DNA of 64,000 nt from an uncultured Roseivirga sp. Its GTDB lineage: Bacteria; Bacteroidota; Bacteroidia; Cytophagales; Cyclobacteriaceae. The stretch covers positions 434,001 through 498,000 of the forward strand of contig CANLOY010000003.1 in the NCBI GenBank assembly GCA_947493005.1. The letters run 5' to 3'. The position numbers were made by a program, and so were the translations under genes. This document shows, piece after piece, positions 18,162-27,180 of the stretch; the stretch's first letter is position 1; each line of letters starts with the position of its first letter. The notes under the pieces were generated by a model that saw only the letters and a program-made list of their open reading frames with translations, was not told the origin of the DNA and searched no databases.

Positions 18162-19850
18162 ATGAAAATTCACTCTATTAGAATAAGAAATTTTAGAACT
18201 GTAAAAGACGAAACTCTTCTAGAGGTTGATGGCTACTTAACAGTAGTGGGGCCAAATAATTCTGGTAAGACAAATATTCTTAAGGCGATTCAAACTTTTT
18301 TCACTGGCTATGATAACGCTTTAGGTTATTCCAAGGAAAGAGATTTTTCTAAATCCTCTGATAAGAAAGGTAAAACAACAATAACTGTCGTTTTTCAGAA
18401 GGAGGATGAAAACACTTTTGATGACTCAATTTTTCAAGAGCATTCAGAAATCTATGAGTACCTTGAAACAGACATTCTCAACCCGAATGAAATTACAGTT
18501 TACCTAACCTTCAATGAAAGCACTCCAAATTATCAGCTTCATTATAACGTAAAGAAAAAGAAAGATAAACAAGCTCATTATTCGCTTAAATTAAAGAGCA
18601 TAATGGGTAAAATATTAGATCATTTTTCCATTCATTATATTCCATCTGAGAAGAGTGTAAAAGACATTTTTAGGACTCTAATCACTCCCTTAGTTTCTAT
18701 CCAGCTCGGCAATAAAATGCTTGAGAACAAAGAAGTTTTCGATTCTGTATTTAGTGATACTTCATCTTCCATTTCAAATAGTTTGAAAGACTGTGGTCTT
18801 GAAAACTTTGAATTTTCGATTAGGCCGCCTCAGAACGAATATTCTCAAATGATAAAAGGATTTGAATTCATTCTTAAAGACTCTATTGAAACTAATGTTT
18901 TTGAAAAAGGAATGGGAATTCAAACAGCTTCATTACTTGCCTGCTTTTTATGGGTGACGGAGCAAGAGATAAAAGAAGAGAAAGATGTAATCTGGCTGCT
19001 AGAGGAGCCCGAGTCATTTTTGCATCCTAGTCTTTCTGAAACTCATAAAAAACTACTTCACAAGTTAAGATCACTTTGTACCGTAATTAATAGCACTCAC
19101 TCTTTGCAATTTGTTCCTCAAGATCCTACCAAGATATTGGGTACGGAAATTAATGGTGACTCTACAAAGGTTAAAAAATTTAAGACTTATGCAGATGCCA
19201 CTAAAACACTGCGAGACACATTAGGAATAGAGTTTAGTCACTTTTTTAATTTAGGACTAAGCAACGTCCTACTTGAAGGGCAAACAGATAGGGAATACTT
19301 TCACAAAGTTCTCAGCTTACTTCCAAATGAGTACAATGGAAATCAAATTGACTTTCCAATTCTGAACTCTGGAGAAACTAAATTTCTCGACTTTGGTGGC
19401 ACAAGTCACCTTGAAGGGTTTCTTAGAACAACACATGAATTTATAAGTAAAGAACGACCAACGGTTTCAGTCTTTGATGGCGATACCGCAGGACTCAAAT
19501 CTGCTAATGCGTTACAAGGGTATTTTAATAACCAAGCAATTCTATTCAGAAGTAATTTTGAATTCATCATTCTGAAAAAAGATTTTGAAATAGAATACTA
19601 TTTCCCCAATAACTGGCTAAAGGAAATTCATGAGGATCATCCAAGTTGGTTTGAAAGTTTCACCCTTGATGTGGAGCAAAATATAATGTCAATGAGTATC
19701 AATGATAACCGCAAGAATAACTTTCAAAATGAAATCTTTAAAAGAATGCAAGCCTCTGAGAATCATGAGTGGTTAGAAAAATGGCTCCCTATTTTAAGAA
19801 CCATTGAGAAAAGTCTAACAGATCAACACGAAACAATAAAAAATGACTAA
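18162..19850 (+). CDS. OLD-family ATP-dependent nuclease (AAA/SMC-like ATPase plus TOPRIM), stand-alone
   Basis: A 562-residue protein with an N-terminal RecF/SMC-like ATPase: MKIHSIRIRNFRTVKDETLLE, Walker A GPNNSGKT (residues 30-37), a Q-loop-like region, Walker B VIWLLEEPESFLHP (about 276-290) and an H-loop INSTHS. The C-terminal TOPRIM domain has VLLEGQTDREYF (about 369-380) and VSVFDGDTAG (about 436-445), the acidic residues expected to bind metal. This is the OLD architecture, whose members include phage P2 Old and the GajA subunit of Gabija. No UvrD-like gajB follows, so it resembles a class 1 stand-alone OLD. It is more A/T-rich than the aconitase genes around it, suggesting acquisition. 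A defence role is inferred. Confidence 0.85.
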   Translation: MKIHSIRIRNFRTVKDETLLEVDGYLTVVGPNNSGKTNILKAIQTFFTGYDNALGYSKERDFSKSSDKKGKTTITVVFQKEDENTFDDSIFQEHSEIYEYLETDILNPNEITVYLTFNESTPNYQLHYNVKKKKDKQAHYSLKLKSIMGKILDHFSIHYIPSEKSVKDIFRTLITPLVSIQLGNKMLENKEVFDSVFSDTSSSISNSLKDCGLENFEFSIRPPQNEYSQMIKGFEFILKDSIETNVFEKGMGIQTASLLACFLWVTEQEIKEEKDVIWLLEEPESFLHPSLSETHKKLLHKLRSLCTVINSTHSLQFVPQDPTKILGTEINGDSTKVKKFKTYADATKTLRDTLGIEFSHFFNLGLSNVLLEGQTDREYFHKVLSLLPNEYNGNQIDFPILNSGETKFLDFGGTSHLEGFLRTTHEFISKERPTVSVFDGDTAGLKSANALQGYFNNQAILFRSNFEFIILKKDFEIEYYFPNNWLKEIHEDHPSWFESFTLDVEQNIMSMSINDNRKNNFQNEIFKRMQASENHEWLEKWLPILRTIEKSLTDQHETIKND

Positions 19851-19853
19851 CAA

Positions 19854-19949
19854 ATGCTAAAAATGAATATGCAAACTGAGCACTTAGCCAAGATTATAGA
19901 AACAAGAAACTTAATCATTTCTAGCAGATGGGATGCATACTCATTTTAG
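19854..19949 (+). other. 31-codon ORF just after the OLD gene, possible gene remnant
   Basis: An ATG 4 nt after the OLD stop opens a short frame (MLKMNMQTEHLAKIIETRNL and 11 more residues) ending at TAG 19947-19949. It is close enough to be coupled, but I recognise no domain. It may be a remnant of a truncated partner gene or chance. Confidence 0.2.
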
Positions 19950-20035
19950 CTGGACGTTAGAAATACAATCTAGTGTTTAGTCAAACATAAGCCTCCCTCC
20001 TATATACCTCATTTGAAATAATAGTCTCCTCGATA

Positions 20036-20068
20036 TTGCAAACTCCATACTAACGACCAGTATATTTG
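20036..20068 (+). promoter_or_regulatory. Promoter of the greB pseudogene (TTG-N22-TATATTTG)
   Basis: TATATTTG at 20061-20068 matches TAnnTTTG, with TTG at 20036-20038. It lies 38 nt ahead of the greB remnant start, so the dead gene has kept its promoter. Confidence 0.5.
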
Positions 20069-20106
20069 CACCGCTTATTTCAAAAGACAGGTAATTCATT
20101 AACAGT

Positions 20107-20387
20107 ATGAGAAATCCAATGATCACCCCGGAAGGGATGGAAAAGTGATGTTTGGTGCCTGGATTGAAATTGAGAATAACAATGGTTTAAACAAACGTCT
20201 TCGAATTGTAGGCTATGAAGAACTCATTGGTATGAAAGACTATATCTCCATAGACTCTCCTATCGCTCACTATCGCTCAGGCCTTGCTCAGGCCTTGCTC
20301 AAAAAACAAGTAGGCGATGAAGTGTTAGTAAAAACGCCTGCGGCTAGTATCACCTAGCGAATTAATAAAATAGAGTACCAAAAGTAA
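20107..20387 (+). pseudogene. greB: greB-like transcript cleavage factor pseudogene with deleted coiled coil
   Basis: The 5' remnant reads MRNPMITPEGMEK then TGA (20146-20148), matching the first 13 residues of GreB. Directly after, in a different frame from 20145, comes the C-terminal FKBP-like domain: VMFGAWIEIEN, RIVGYEELIGMKDYISIDSPIA, ALLKKQVGDEVLVKTPA. The N-terminal coiled coil with the acidic catalytic tip, roughly 70 codons by comparison with remembered E. coli GreB, is gone. Two microduplications add 21 nt inside the domain (TATCGCTCA repeated at 20261 and 20271; an 11-mer repeated at 20280 and 20291). An in-frame TAG at 20355 then interrupts a tail, RINKIEYQK-TAA, that still looks like a GreB C-terminus. 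A 70-residue C-terminal fragment could be translated, but it could not cleave RNA. Confidence 0.85.
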
Positions 20388-20543
20388 TACGGTCAATTTT
20401 GCTTGTTTACTTTCTCTATTTCCAACGTGTTTAAAAGCGAAAGTACACCTTTGATCAATGAATGGGTGCAATTGACCTAAGATGAAAGCAGTTAATCTTG
20501 TAAAAGATTGTTATCATTGATATTCACAGTGAAACTCTTTATT

Positions 20544-21059
20544 ATGAAACGACTTTTCTTCTTATCAGCCCTATTACTTTTTGTAGCCAGCACAAGCACC
20601 TTTTCTTCAAACCCTAACCCAACATTCTTAAAACAACAAACCAGTGAATTGGATGAGTATTGGAAAAAGCTTTCCAAAACCGTAAAAGAAGGTGACTTTG
20701 AAGGCTATAGTGCTCTTTATCACGATGATGCCGTGGTAATCTTCACAACGGGCGACAACAAGATATCTCGCTCAATTAGTGAAACACTATCCAGTTGGAA
20801 ACAAGGGTTTGACAATACAAAAGCCGGAAAACAAAAAGACAATGTAGAATTCCGTTTCTCGCAAAGCATCAGCAATACGAATACTGCCCATGTGACTGGT
20901 ATCTTCCATTTCACCTCGGTAGATAATTCAGGCAAAGTATTGGTGGATATCCTGGTTCATTTTGAAATGCTCTTTGTTAAAAAAGATGGAAAATGGTTAG
21001 CCACCATGGAATATCAAAAATCGAATGCCACTAAGGCTGAATGGGAAGCACTCTCCTAG
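20544..21059 (+). CDS. Secreted SnoaL/NTF2-like protein (DUF4440 type)
   Basis: The start at 20544 gives a proper signal peptide (MKRLFFLSALLLFVASTSTF); an in-frame ATG at 20508 would put 12 extra residues before it. The 171-residue product carries a single NTF2-like cone: DEYWKKLSKTVKEGDFEGYSALYHDDAVVIFTTGD at the front, VRFSQ-like and HVTGIFHF strands (RFSQSISNTNTAHVTGIFHF), and MLFVKKDGKWLATMEYQ at the end. Such domains bind small ligands or act as enzymes such as cyclases or isomerases, and nothing identifies the ligand here. It is monocistronic. Confidence 0.75.
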   Translation: MKRLFFLSALLLFVASTSTFSSNPNPTFLKQQTSELDEYWKKLSKTVKEGDFEGYSALYHDDAVVIFTTGDNKISRSISETLSSWKQGFDNTKAGKQKDNVEFRFSQSISNTNTAHVTGIFHFTSVDNSGKVLVDILVHFEMLFVKKDGKWLATMEYQKSNATKAEWEALS

Positions 21060-21265
21060 TATTCCATATACATAAAAGTAAGTACCCTAAATATAGGCTA
21101 AAACAACAGCACCAATTCAAATATATTACCCAGGCATACTTCGAACTCTTTAATCATCTGAATAGTTATATTTATGCATATTGTTTTTCCATTGAGCAAA
21201 GTGATTAGTCCTTCACTTCTCAATTGCGCAATAACAAGACATTCAGAAATTAAAAAAGAGATTAT

Positions 21266-23533
21266 ATGGCATTTGATATTGATATGATTAAGGCCGTTTA
21301 TGAGCGGATGCCCGCCAGGGTAAATGAGTCCAGAACACTAACAGGAAAACCATTAACACTGGCAGAAAAGATTCTCTACTCCCACCTATGGGACGGTTCA
21401 CCTTCCGAAACTTTTGAAAGAGGTAAGTCCTATGTAGACTTTGCTCCCGACCGAGTAGCCATGCAGGACGCTACTGCACAAATGGCACTTCTGCAGTTCA
21501 TGCAAGCAGGAAAAGACAAAGTAGCTGTCCCCTCCACTACGCACTGTGACCACCTGATACTGGCTAAACAAGGTGCAGATCAGGATTTAAGAAATTCCCT
21601 TACGGCCTCAGGTGAAGTATTCAACTTTCTGGAATCGGTTTCAAACAAATACGGAATTGGCTTTTGGAAGCCAGGTGCAGGAATTATCCATCAGGTGGTA
21701 TTAGAGAATTACGCTTTCCCAGGGGGAATGATGATTGGTACCGATTCGCATACAGTAAATGCCGGTGGTTTGGGTATGGTGGCCATTGGTGTAGGTGGTG
21801 CCGATGCTGTTGATGTAATGGCTGGTATGGCCTGGGAATTGAAGTTTCCTAAACTTATTGGAGTAAAGCTCACCGGGAAAATGAATGGCTGGACATCGGC
21901 CAAAGATGTTATTCTAAAAGTAGCGGGTATCTTAACCGTAAAAGGTGGTACTGGTGCCATTCTGGAATATTTCGGCCCAGGTGCACAATCTCTTTCTGCC
22001 ACCGGAAAAGGAACCATATGTAACATGGGAGCTGAAATTGGTGCCACTACCTCTACCTTCGGGTATGATGATTCAATGGAGCGTTACTTACGCGCTACGG
22101 AAAGAGCTGAAGTAGCTGATTTAGCTAATACCATCAGAGAACATTTAACCGGAGATGCAGAGGTATATGCCAACCCCGAACAGTACTTCGACCAGGTAAT
22201 TGAAATTGATCTAAGCAGTCTGGAACCACATGTAAATGGTCCTTTTACACCAGACAGAGCAACTCCGGTTTCACAAATGAGATCGGAAGCCGAAGCCAAC
22301 GGCTGGCCCACAAAAGTTGAATGGGGACTAATTGGTTCTTGTACAAACTCTTCCTATGAAGACCTTTCCAGAGCCGCTTCAATTGCGCAGCAGGCAGTGG
22401 ACAAAGGTTTAGCCACTAAAGCAGAATTTGGAATTAACCCAGGTTCGGAGCAGGTGCGCTTCACTGCTGAACGAGATGGCTTACTACAGACATTTGAAGA
22501 CCTTGATGCCACTATTTTCACCAATGCCTGTGGACCGTGCATAGGCCAGTGGGACAGAACAGGTGCCGATAAAGGTGAAAAGAATACCATAGTGCACTCC
22601 TTTAACAGAAACTTCTCTAAACGTGCCGATGGTAACCCCAATACGCATGCATTTGTAACCTCTCCTGAGATGGTAGCAGCAATTGCCATTTCCGGAGATT
22701 TGGGCTTCAACCCTATCACAGATACTTTAACTAACGCAAAAGGAGAGCAAGTCAAGCTTGATCCGCCTGTTGGAGATGAACTTCCCGAAAAAGGTTTTGA
22801 TGTAGAAGACAATGGGTATCAGGAACCGGCCAAAGACGGAAGTGGTGTAGAAGTAGTTGTTAAACCTGACTCTAAGCGCCTGCAACTTCTTACCCCGTTC
22901 GAGCCTTGGAATGGACAGAATATTACTGGAGCCAGATTGCTGATCAAAGCACATGGAAAATGTACAACAGACCATATTTCTATGGCGGGTCCATGGTTAC
23001 GTTTCAGGGGACATTTGGACAATATATCCGATAACTGTCTGATAGGTGCTGTAAATGCTTTCAATCAGTCTACCAATAAGGTGAAAAATCAGATCACCGG
23101 AGAATATGGTCCAGTGCCAGCAACTCAGCGTCAATATAAAGCAGAAGGAATTCCTACCATTGTAGTTGGAGACCATAACTACGGGGAAGGATCTTCTCGT
23201 GAACATGCGGCCATGGAACCACGATTTTTAGGAGTGAAGGCAGTACTGGTTAAGTCATTTGCACGTATTCACGAAACCAACCTTAAGAAGCAAGGTATGC
23301 TTGGTTTAACATTTGCCAATGAAGCCGACTATGATAAAGTACAGGAAGATGACACCATCAACTTCCTGGATTTAGTTGACTTCACTCCCGGTAAGCCGCT
23401 GACTTTAGAATTTGTACATGCCGATGGTAGCAAAGATGTGATTAAAGCAAATCATACTTATAATGAGGCTCAGATCGGCTGGTTTAAAGCAGGTTCTGCG
23501 CTGAATCTGATTAAGGCAGAAGCGAATAGGTAA
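21266..23533 (+). CDS. Aconitate hydratase, AcnA/mitochondrial type
   Basis: A 755-residue enzyme of the mitochondrial-type aconitase group, starting [21 protein letters not shown]. Substrate and cluster residues are recognisable: [32 protein letters not shown], Fe-S ligands in [11 protein letters not shown] and [10 protein letters not shown], and the C-terminal swivel domain [18 protein letters not shown]. It interconverts citrate and isocitrate through a [4Fe-4S] cluster. With AcnB 5 kb upstream, the organism has two unrelated-subfamily aconitases, as E. coli does. A terminator follows. Confidence 0.95.
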   Translation: MAFDIDMIKAVYERMPARVNESRTLTGKPLTLAEKILYSHLWDGSPSETFERGKSYVDFAPDRVAMQDATAQMALLQFMQAGKDKVAVPSTTHCDHLILAKQGADQDLRNSLTASGEVFNFLESVSNKYGIGFWKPGAGIIHQVVLENYAFPGGMMIGTDSHTVNAGGLGMVAIGVGGADAVDVMAGMAWELKFPKLIGVKLTGKMNGWTSAKDVILKVAGILTVKGGTGAILEYFGPGAQSLSATGKGTICNMGAEIGATTSTFGYDDSMERYLRATERAEVADLANTIREHLTGDAEVYANPEQYFDQVIEIDLSSLEPHVNGPFTPDRATPVSQMRSEAEANGWPTKVEWGLIGSCTNSSYEDLSRAASIAQQAVDKGLATKAEFGINPGSEQVRFTAERDGLLQTFEDLDATIFTNACGPCIGQWDRTGADKGEKNTIVHSFNRNFSKRADGNPNTHAFVTSPEMVAAIAISGDLGFNPITDTLTNAKGEQVKLDPPVGDELPEKGFDVEDNGYQEPAKDGSGVEVVVKPDSKRLQLLTPFEPWNGQNITGARLLIKAHGKCTTDHISMAGPWLRFRGHLDNISDNCLIGAVNAFNQSTNKVKNQITGEYGPVPATQRQYKAEGIPTIVVGDHNYGEGSSREHAAMEPRFLGVKAVLVKSFARIHETNLKKQGMLGLTFANEADYDKVQEDDTINFLDLVDFTPGKPLTLEFVHADGSKDVIKANHTYNEAQIGWFKAGSALNLIKAEANR

Positions 23534-23617
23534 GCTGGTCAGACCTCCGCTACTGCCCGTTTAACTCAAGGTCTGCACCTCAGGTCAGATCTACAGACCT
23601 AAAGTACAAAAACAGGT

Positions 23618-23651
23618 AAAACCCCAGTTCAAATGAGCTGGGGTTTTGTTT
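23618..23651 (+). terminator. Rho-independent terminator after the aconitase gene
   Basis: A 10-bp stem AAAACCCCAG (23618-23627) with CTGGGGTTTT (23638-23647), a 10-nt loop, then GTTT. The 85 nt between the stop codon and this hairpin contain short inverted copies of AGGTCTG/CAGACCT. Confidence 0.85.
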
Positions 23652-23672
23652 AAATTAAAATCATTGAGATTG

Positions 23673-23680
23673 TAAGTTTG
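23673..23680 (+). promoter_or_regulatory. -7 promoter box of the Crp-family regulator gene (TAAGTTTG)
   Basis: TAAGTTTG matches TAnnTTTG and lies 36 nt before the ATG at 23717, directly behind the preceding terminator. A TTTG at 23645 is 24 nt upstream, slightly far for a -33 box. Confidence 0.4.
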
Positions 23681-23716
23681 GTATAGCCATAACCGACACC
23701 TAAAGTCAACCGAAGA

Positions 23717-24298
23717 ATGAATGTAGAAAAGCTTCTGAATGAAATCGGAGAAATCTATTCTCCCCTATCTGTTGAATGCCAACAAGAATTTATTGCGAAT
23801 TCACATATTGTCAGTTTTAATAGAGGAGAGACTGTTGTCCATGAAGGACTTTATTCTGACAAGGCTTATCTAATCGTAAAAGGGTGTTCAAGGGCTTATT
23901 ATCTTAAAGATGGGAAAGATATTTCTGACTGGTTTGCTTTTGAAAACGAGTTTATGGCTTCAATTGTCAGTTTCTTTCGCGCAGAACCAAGCCCTCACTA
24001 CATAGAATTTGTTGAAGACTCAATTGTTATTGAGTTTACAAAGGACACGTTGGACACGCTTTCCGACAAGTATCACGACTTTGAAAAACTAATCAGCAAA
24101 GTGGTTACCATTACCATGCTAGGGCTCAGAGAGAGACTATCCTCCATATTGTTCAACAAAGCCGAAGACAGATACAGCCAATTGATAGGCATTAGACCAG
24201 ATATCACCAATAGAATTCCATTAACGCATATTGCCTCCTATTTAGGCATCACATTAGAGACATTGAGCAGAATAAGAAATCCCAAGAATCGAATTTGA
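23717..24298 (+). CDS. Crp/Fnr-family transcriptional regulator
   Basis: A 193-residue protein with an N-terminal cyclic-nucleotide-binding beta-roll (FNRGETVVHEGLYSDKAYLIVKGCSRAYYLKDGKDISDWFAFENEF, residues about 35-80) and a C-terminal helix-turn-helix (IPLTHIASYLGITLETLSRIRNPK). The cAMP-contacting Arg/Ser pair of true Crp is not visible, so the effector is unknown. It heads a probable operon with the small membrane protein and the flavoprotein that follow (gaps 44 and 28 nt) and probably regulates them. Confidence 0.88.
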   Translation: MNVEKLLNEIGEIYSPLSVECQQEFIANSHIVSFNRGETVVHEGLYSDKAYLIVKGCSRAYYLKDGKDISDWFAFENEFMASIVSFFRAEPSPHYIEFVEDSIVIEFTKDTLDTLSDKYHDFEKLISKVVTITMLGLRERLSSILFNKAEDRYSQLIGIRPDITNRIPLTHIASYLGITLETLSRIRNPKNRI

Positions 24299-24342
24299 TT
24301 TATATCAAATGAAGTCTGTTCTTCTTACCTGACTTTTAGGCT

Positions 24343-24681
24343 ATGGAAGCACAGAAAAAGCATAAGAAATCAATCTGGGGAAATTGGTGGGTACCTATTA
24401 GAAAATGGTTTTATCCTGCATGGCTTATCTACGAGGTTACAGTTCGTTTTTATGTCTATACACTAGCTATTCATCAATATTTTAAAAATGGAGACCATAA
24501 CATTGCTTCATACATTGGAGAAATCGGAGCACAGGTATTAGATATCTTAAGTAGCAGCATCACATTTATTGGCTGTACAGCCTTTTTAACTATTCCCTCT
24601 TGCTATATCCTTTATAAATTCTTTGAATTTGACAACCTGACAAACACCAGATTCGAACAAAGAATAAAGGTATTCTTCTAA
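24343..24681 (+). CDS. Small membrane protein, unrecognised
   Basis: A 112-residue product with a basic, Trp-rich N-terminus (KSIWGNWWVPIRKWFYPAWLIYEVTVRFYVYTLAIHQYF) and a strong hydrophobic helix at about residues 69-92 (DILSSSITFIGCTAFLTIPSCYILYKFF). I recognise no family. Its place between a Crp-type regulator and an NAD(P)H:quinone-reductase-like flavoprotein suggests the same operon. Confidence 0.6.
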   Translation: MEAQKKHKKSIWGNWWVPIRKWFYPAWLIYEVTVRFYVYTLAIHQYFKNGDHNIASYIGEIGAQVLDILSSSITFIGCTAFLTIPSCYILYKFFEFDNLTNTRFEQRIKVFF

Positions 24682-24709
24682 ACAAACATCAAAGTACCAA
24701 CTACTGAAA

Positions 24710-25288
24710 ATGAAAAAAATCCTAATCATCAACGGACATCCTGATAAGGATAGCTTCAACTTTGGGCTATCAGAGGCCTATAAAAACGGAGCTAAGAACA
24801 CCACAGCCGAAATCCGGGAAATCAATATCAGAGAACTAAAGTTCAGCCCGAACCTTAAGTACGGCTATAGAAAACGAACTGAATTGGAACCTGATCTATT
24901 GGCGGCTCAAGATAAGTTAAAATGGGCAGATCATATTGTCTGGATATACCCTGTTTGGTGGGGTTCTGTTCCAGCAATGATGAAAGGTTTTTTAGATAGG
25001 GTGTTACTTCCTGGCTTTGCCTTCAAGAAAAGAGAAAACTCAGTTTGGTGGGATAAGTACCTTATAGGGAAAACATCAAGGATTATTTGCACACTAGATC
25101 AACCTGCCTGGTATTACAATTGGATATACGGAAGCCCCAGCCATAGGGCTATGAAAAGACTAACCCTAAATTTCATAGGCGTTAAAAAGGTAAAGATTAC
25201 TACAATAGGCCCAATAAGGTTATCAAAAGAAGAATTTAGAGCTAAGTGGATTAAAAAAGTTGAAAAGCTTGGCCTATTGAACAAGTAA
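24710..25288 (+). CDS. NAD(P)H-dependent oxidoreductase, flavodoxin-like fold (KefF/MdaB/NQO1 type)
   Basis: A 192-residue cytosolic protein with the flavodoxin_2 pattern: MKKILIINGHPDKDSFNFGLSEAY (FMN/FAD phosphate loop), WADHIVWIYPVWWGSVPAMMKGFLDRVLLPGFAF (the typical P-x-WW-x-x-PA-x-KGF-D motif) and SRIICTLDQPAWYY near the isoalloxazine site. Relatives make two-electron reductions of quinones or regulate K+ efflux channels. It is the last gene of the Crp-led cluster, consistent with a redox or electrophile response (inference). Confidence 0.9.
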   Translation: MKKILIINGHPDKDSFNFGLSEAYKNGAKNTTAEIREINIRELKFSPNLKYGYRKRTELEPDLLAAQDKLKWADHIVWIYPVWWGSVPAMMKGFLDRVLLPGFAFKKRENSVWWDKYLIGKTSRIICTLDQPAWYYNWIYGSPSHRAMKRLTLNFIGVKKVKITTIGPIRLSKEEFRAKWIKKVEKLGLLNK

Positions 25289-25427
25289 TAGCAAGCCTTT
25301 AGTATAAACCTGCAATCGAATTTTCAAAAACTCTTTTTTCAATGGCATAATCTTCAATCAAAATCAATCATTTAAGAATCAATTAATACCTTTACAGTCT
25401 GTTTTACTAATTCAGCATATTATCTGA

Positions 25428-25491
25428 GTCTTTCCCAAAAGACAAACTCAAAAATTGAGTGAAAATGTATTGAGCTTCTCTGTTTCAATAC
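25428..25491 (+). other. Three tandem hairpins in the 325-nt spacer before the methyltransferase gene
   Basis: Within 64 nt there are three perfect stems: GTCTTT/AAAGAC (25428-25433 with 25438-25443), ACTCAA/TTGAGT (25446-25451 with 25455-25460) and GTATTGA/TCAATAC (25467-25473 with 25485-25491). The rest of 25289-25613 is A/T-rich with no other feature I can support. It may be structured leader RNA or a small RNA. Confidence 0.35.
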
Positions 25492-25613
25492 ACAGGTAAT
25501 AGTACCCTTTTGTTTCATGAAATTTTAAATCTAGACGATCGGTTTCCACATCGATTCGCCTGTCACATTATGATGCCTTAGCGCATATGAATGTGATGAT
25601 AATATCGCATAAA

Positions 25614-26435
25614 ATGAATAGTAAACAGTTAATTAGTAGAAACATAGAACGCTTTTACAATAAAGCATCTGAAGAAACCAGGCTAAACAAAGGCATGGGA
25701 GTATTTGAATTTGAAAGAGTAAAATCACTTATAAAAAAGTACATACACCAGTCACAATCAAAAATAATAGATGTTGGTGGTGGAACAGGCAAATACTCGG
25801 AGTGGCTCGCTAAAATGGGACATCAGGTTCATTTGGTAGAGCCAATATCAAAACACCTGAAAATAGCAAAAAGCAGGGCCAGTAGATTATTCTCCATTCA
25901 TCATGGCGAATCAAGGAGATTAGAATTCCCCGACAACTATGCCGATATCATAATTTTACATGGGCCACTTTATCATCTTCAGAATGAAAAGGACAGAACC
26001 ACTACAATACAAGAGGCTAAACGCGTCACAAAAAACAATGGAATAATATTAGCATTTGCGATTAATTATACCGCATCTACTTTGGTTGGGCTTTTAAATG
26101 GTCTCATTCATGAAAGAGCATTTTTCGAAATGTGTAAAGAGGAGCTCACAACCGGAATCCATAATCCTCCAAATGATTTCTCATGGCTACTAGCAGAAGC
26201 ATTTTACCACAACCCTTCACAACTGAAAGATGAGTTTACAAATCAAGAGCTTATTCATCTTAACACCTATGCAGTTGAAGGTATGGCCTGGCTAGATAAA
26301 GATTTCTTCTCCAATCTGCTAAATACCAAACGAAAGAGGGTATTATCAGAACTTATCCAAATTACAGAAAATGACCCCTATCTTTTGCCATTTAGCCCAC
26401 ACATGATGATCGCTACCCGAAAACATGATAGCTAA
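25614..26435 (+). CDS. Class I SAM-dependent methyltransferase
   Basis: Motif I is IIDVGGGTGKYSEWLAKMG, followed by an acidic motif VHLVEPISKHLKIAK and a post-motif YADIIILHGPLYHLQNEKDR. These give a Rossmann-fold methyltransferase of the Methyltransf_11/25 type that uses S-adenosylmethionine. I chose the ATG at 25614 (MNSKQLISRNIERFYNKA), giving 273 residues, because homologous N-termini of this type begin close to IERFY; an ATG at 25587 would add nine residues. The C-terminal half (HNPPNDFSWLLAEAFYH) probably shapes the substrate site. The substrate is unknown. It is monocistronic with a strong terminator. Confidence 0.85.
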   Translation: MNSKQLISRNIERFYNKASEETRLNKGMGVFEFERVKSLIKKYIHQSQSKIIDVGGGTGKYSEWLAKMGHQVHLVEPISKHLKIAKSRASRLFSIHHGESRRLEFPDNYADIIILHGPLYHLQNEKDRTTTIQEAKRVTKNNGIILAFAINYTASTLVGLLNGLIHERAFFEMCKEELTTGIHNPPNDFSWLLAEAFYHNPSQLKDEFTNQELIHLNTYAVEGMAWLDKDFFSNLLNTKRKRVLSELIQITENDPYLLPFSPHMMIATRKHDS

Positions 26436-26479
26436 AAGAATGGGAATAAAGATAGACACCGAAGGTCAGACCATATAAG

Positions 26480-26517
26480 AACACCCCCCTGTTTTTTCAA
26501 ACCGGGGGGTGTTTATA
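26480..26517 (+). terminator. Strong GC-rich terminator after the methyltransferase gene
   Basis: A perfect 10-bp stem AACACCCCCC/GGGGGGTGTT (26480-26489 with 26504-26513) followed by TATAT-rich sequence. The palindrome also carries T-runs in the loop, so it could work on both strands. Confidence 0.85.
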
Positions 26518-26616
26518 TAAAGCATAACTTAAGACCATTCCATAGCTACCAAACAATTGGTTATTGAAGAACTTTTGAAGAACTTGCTCCTCCAGTATGT
26601 AACCACCTGTTGATTC

Positions 26617-27180
26617 ATGAAAAAGTATTTGGCCCCACTCCTTCTTCTTGTTTTACTACTTAGTTGTAGAAGCAAGAAACTATCTCCAGCCGAAATGGTT
26701 ACCAAATACTATGAAGCCTTCAACTCTTCAGAGTTCGAAGAAATAACTCCATTGATAGCTGATAGCATCATAATAGCAGAGGGTGAATATGTGACTTCTT
26801 ATTCACATGACAGTTTTCATGAACAATTCAAATGGGACTCCATATTCCAACCAACATATAAAATTGTTGAACTTATCAATCAGAACAATCAGGTAATAGC
26901 TACAGTTGCATCAGCCTCCAAACGTTACGATTTCCTGAAAAACAACCCACTGACCTGCAAATACAAGATATCCTTTAGATCAAGCAAAATAGCTAAGATT
27001 GAGGTATTGGAATGTTTAGATGCCAATTGGGCTGTATGGCGAACTCAAAGAGACTCTTTGGTTAGTTGGGCAAAAAATAACCATTCAGAGCTTGACGGGT
27101 TTATCAATGACCTGACTATAAATGGCGCCATTAATTACCTTAAGGCAATAGAACTGTATGAAAATAGAAGCGCAGAGTAA
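26617..27180 (+). CDS. Lipoprotein with SnoaL/NTF2-like domain
   Basis: A 187-residue protein with a lipoprotein signal peptide (LLLLVLLLSC, lipidated Cys17). The mature start KLSPAEMVTKYYEAFNSSEFEEITPLIADSIIIAEG has the helix-helix-strand pattern of an NTF2-like fold. The ligand and role are unknown. It is one of three NTF2-like proteins in the window; their sequences are too different to be recent duplicates. It is transcribed alone. Confidence 0.65.
   Translation: MKKYLAPLLLLVLLLSCRSKKLSPAEMVTKYYEAFNSSEFEEITPLIADSIIIAEGEYVTSYSHDSFHEQFKWDSIFQPTYKIVELINQNNQVIATVASASKRYDFLKNNPLTCKYKISFRSSKIAKIEVLECLDANWAVWRTQRDSLVSWAKNNHSELDGFINDLTINGAINYLKAIELYENRSAE

Noticed and set aside
18162-20387. Complete Gabija system
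   Set aside because: Gabija needs a UvrD-like gajB next to the OLD-type gajA; only a 31-codon ORF and a greB remnant follow.
22354-22812. 152-codon antisense ORF inside the aconitase gene
   Set aside because: It lies wholly opposite a conserved coding sequence and shows no domain; long antisense frames are common in such genes.
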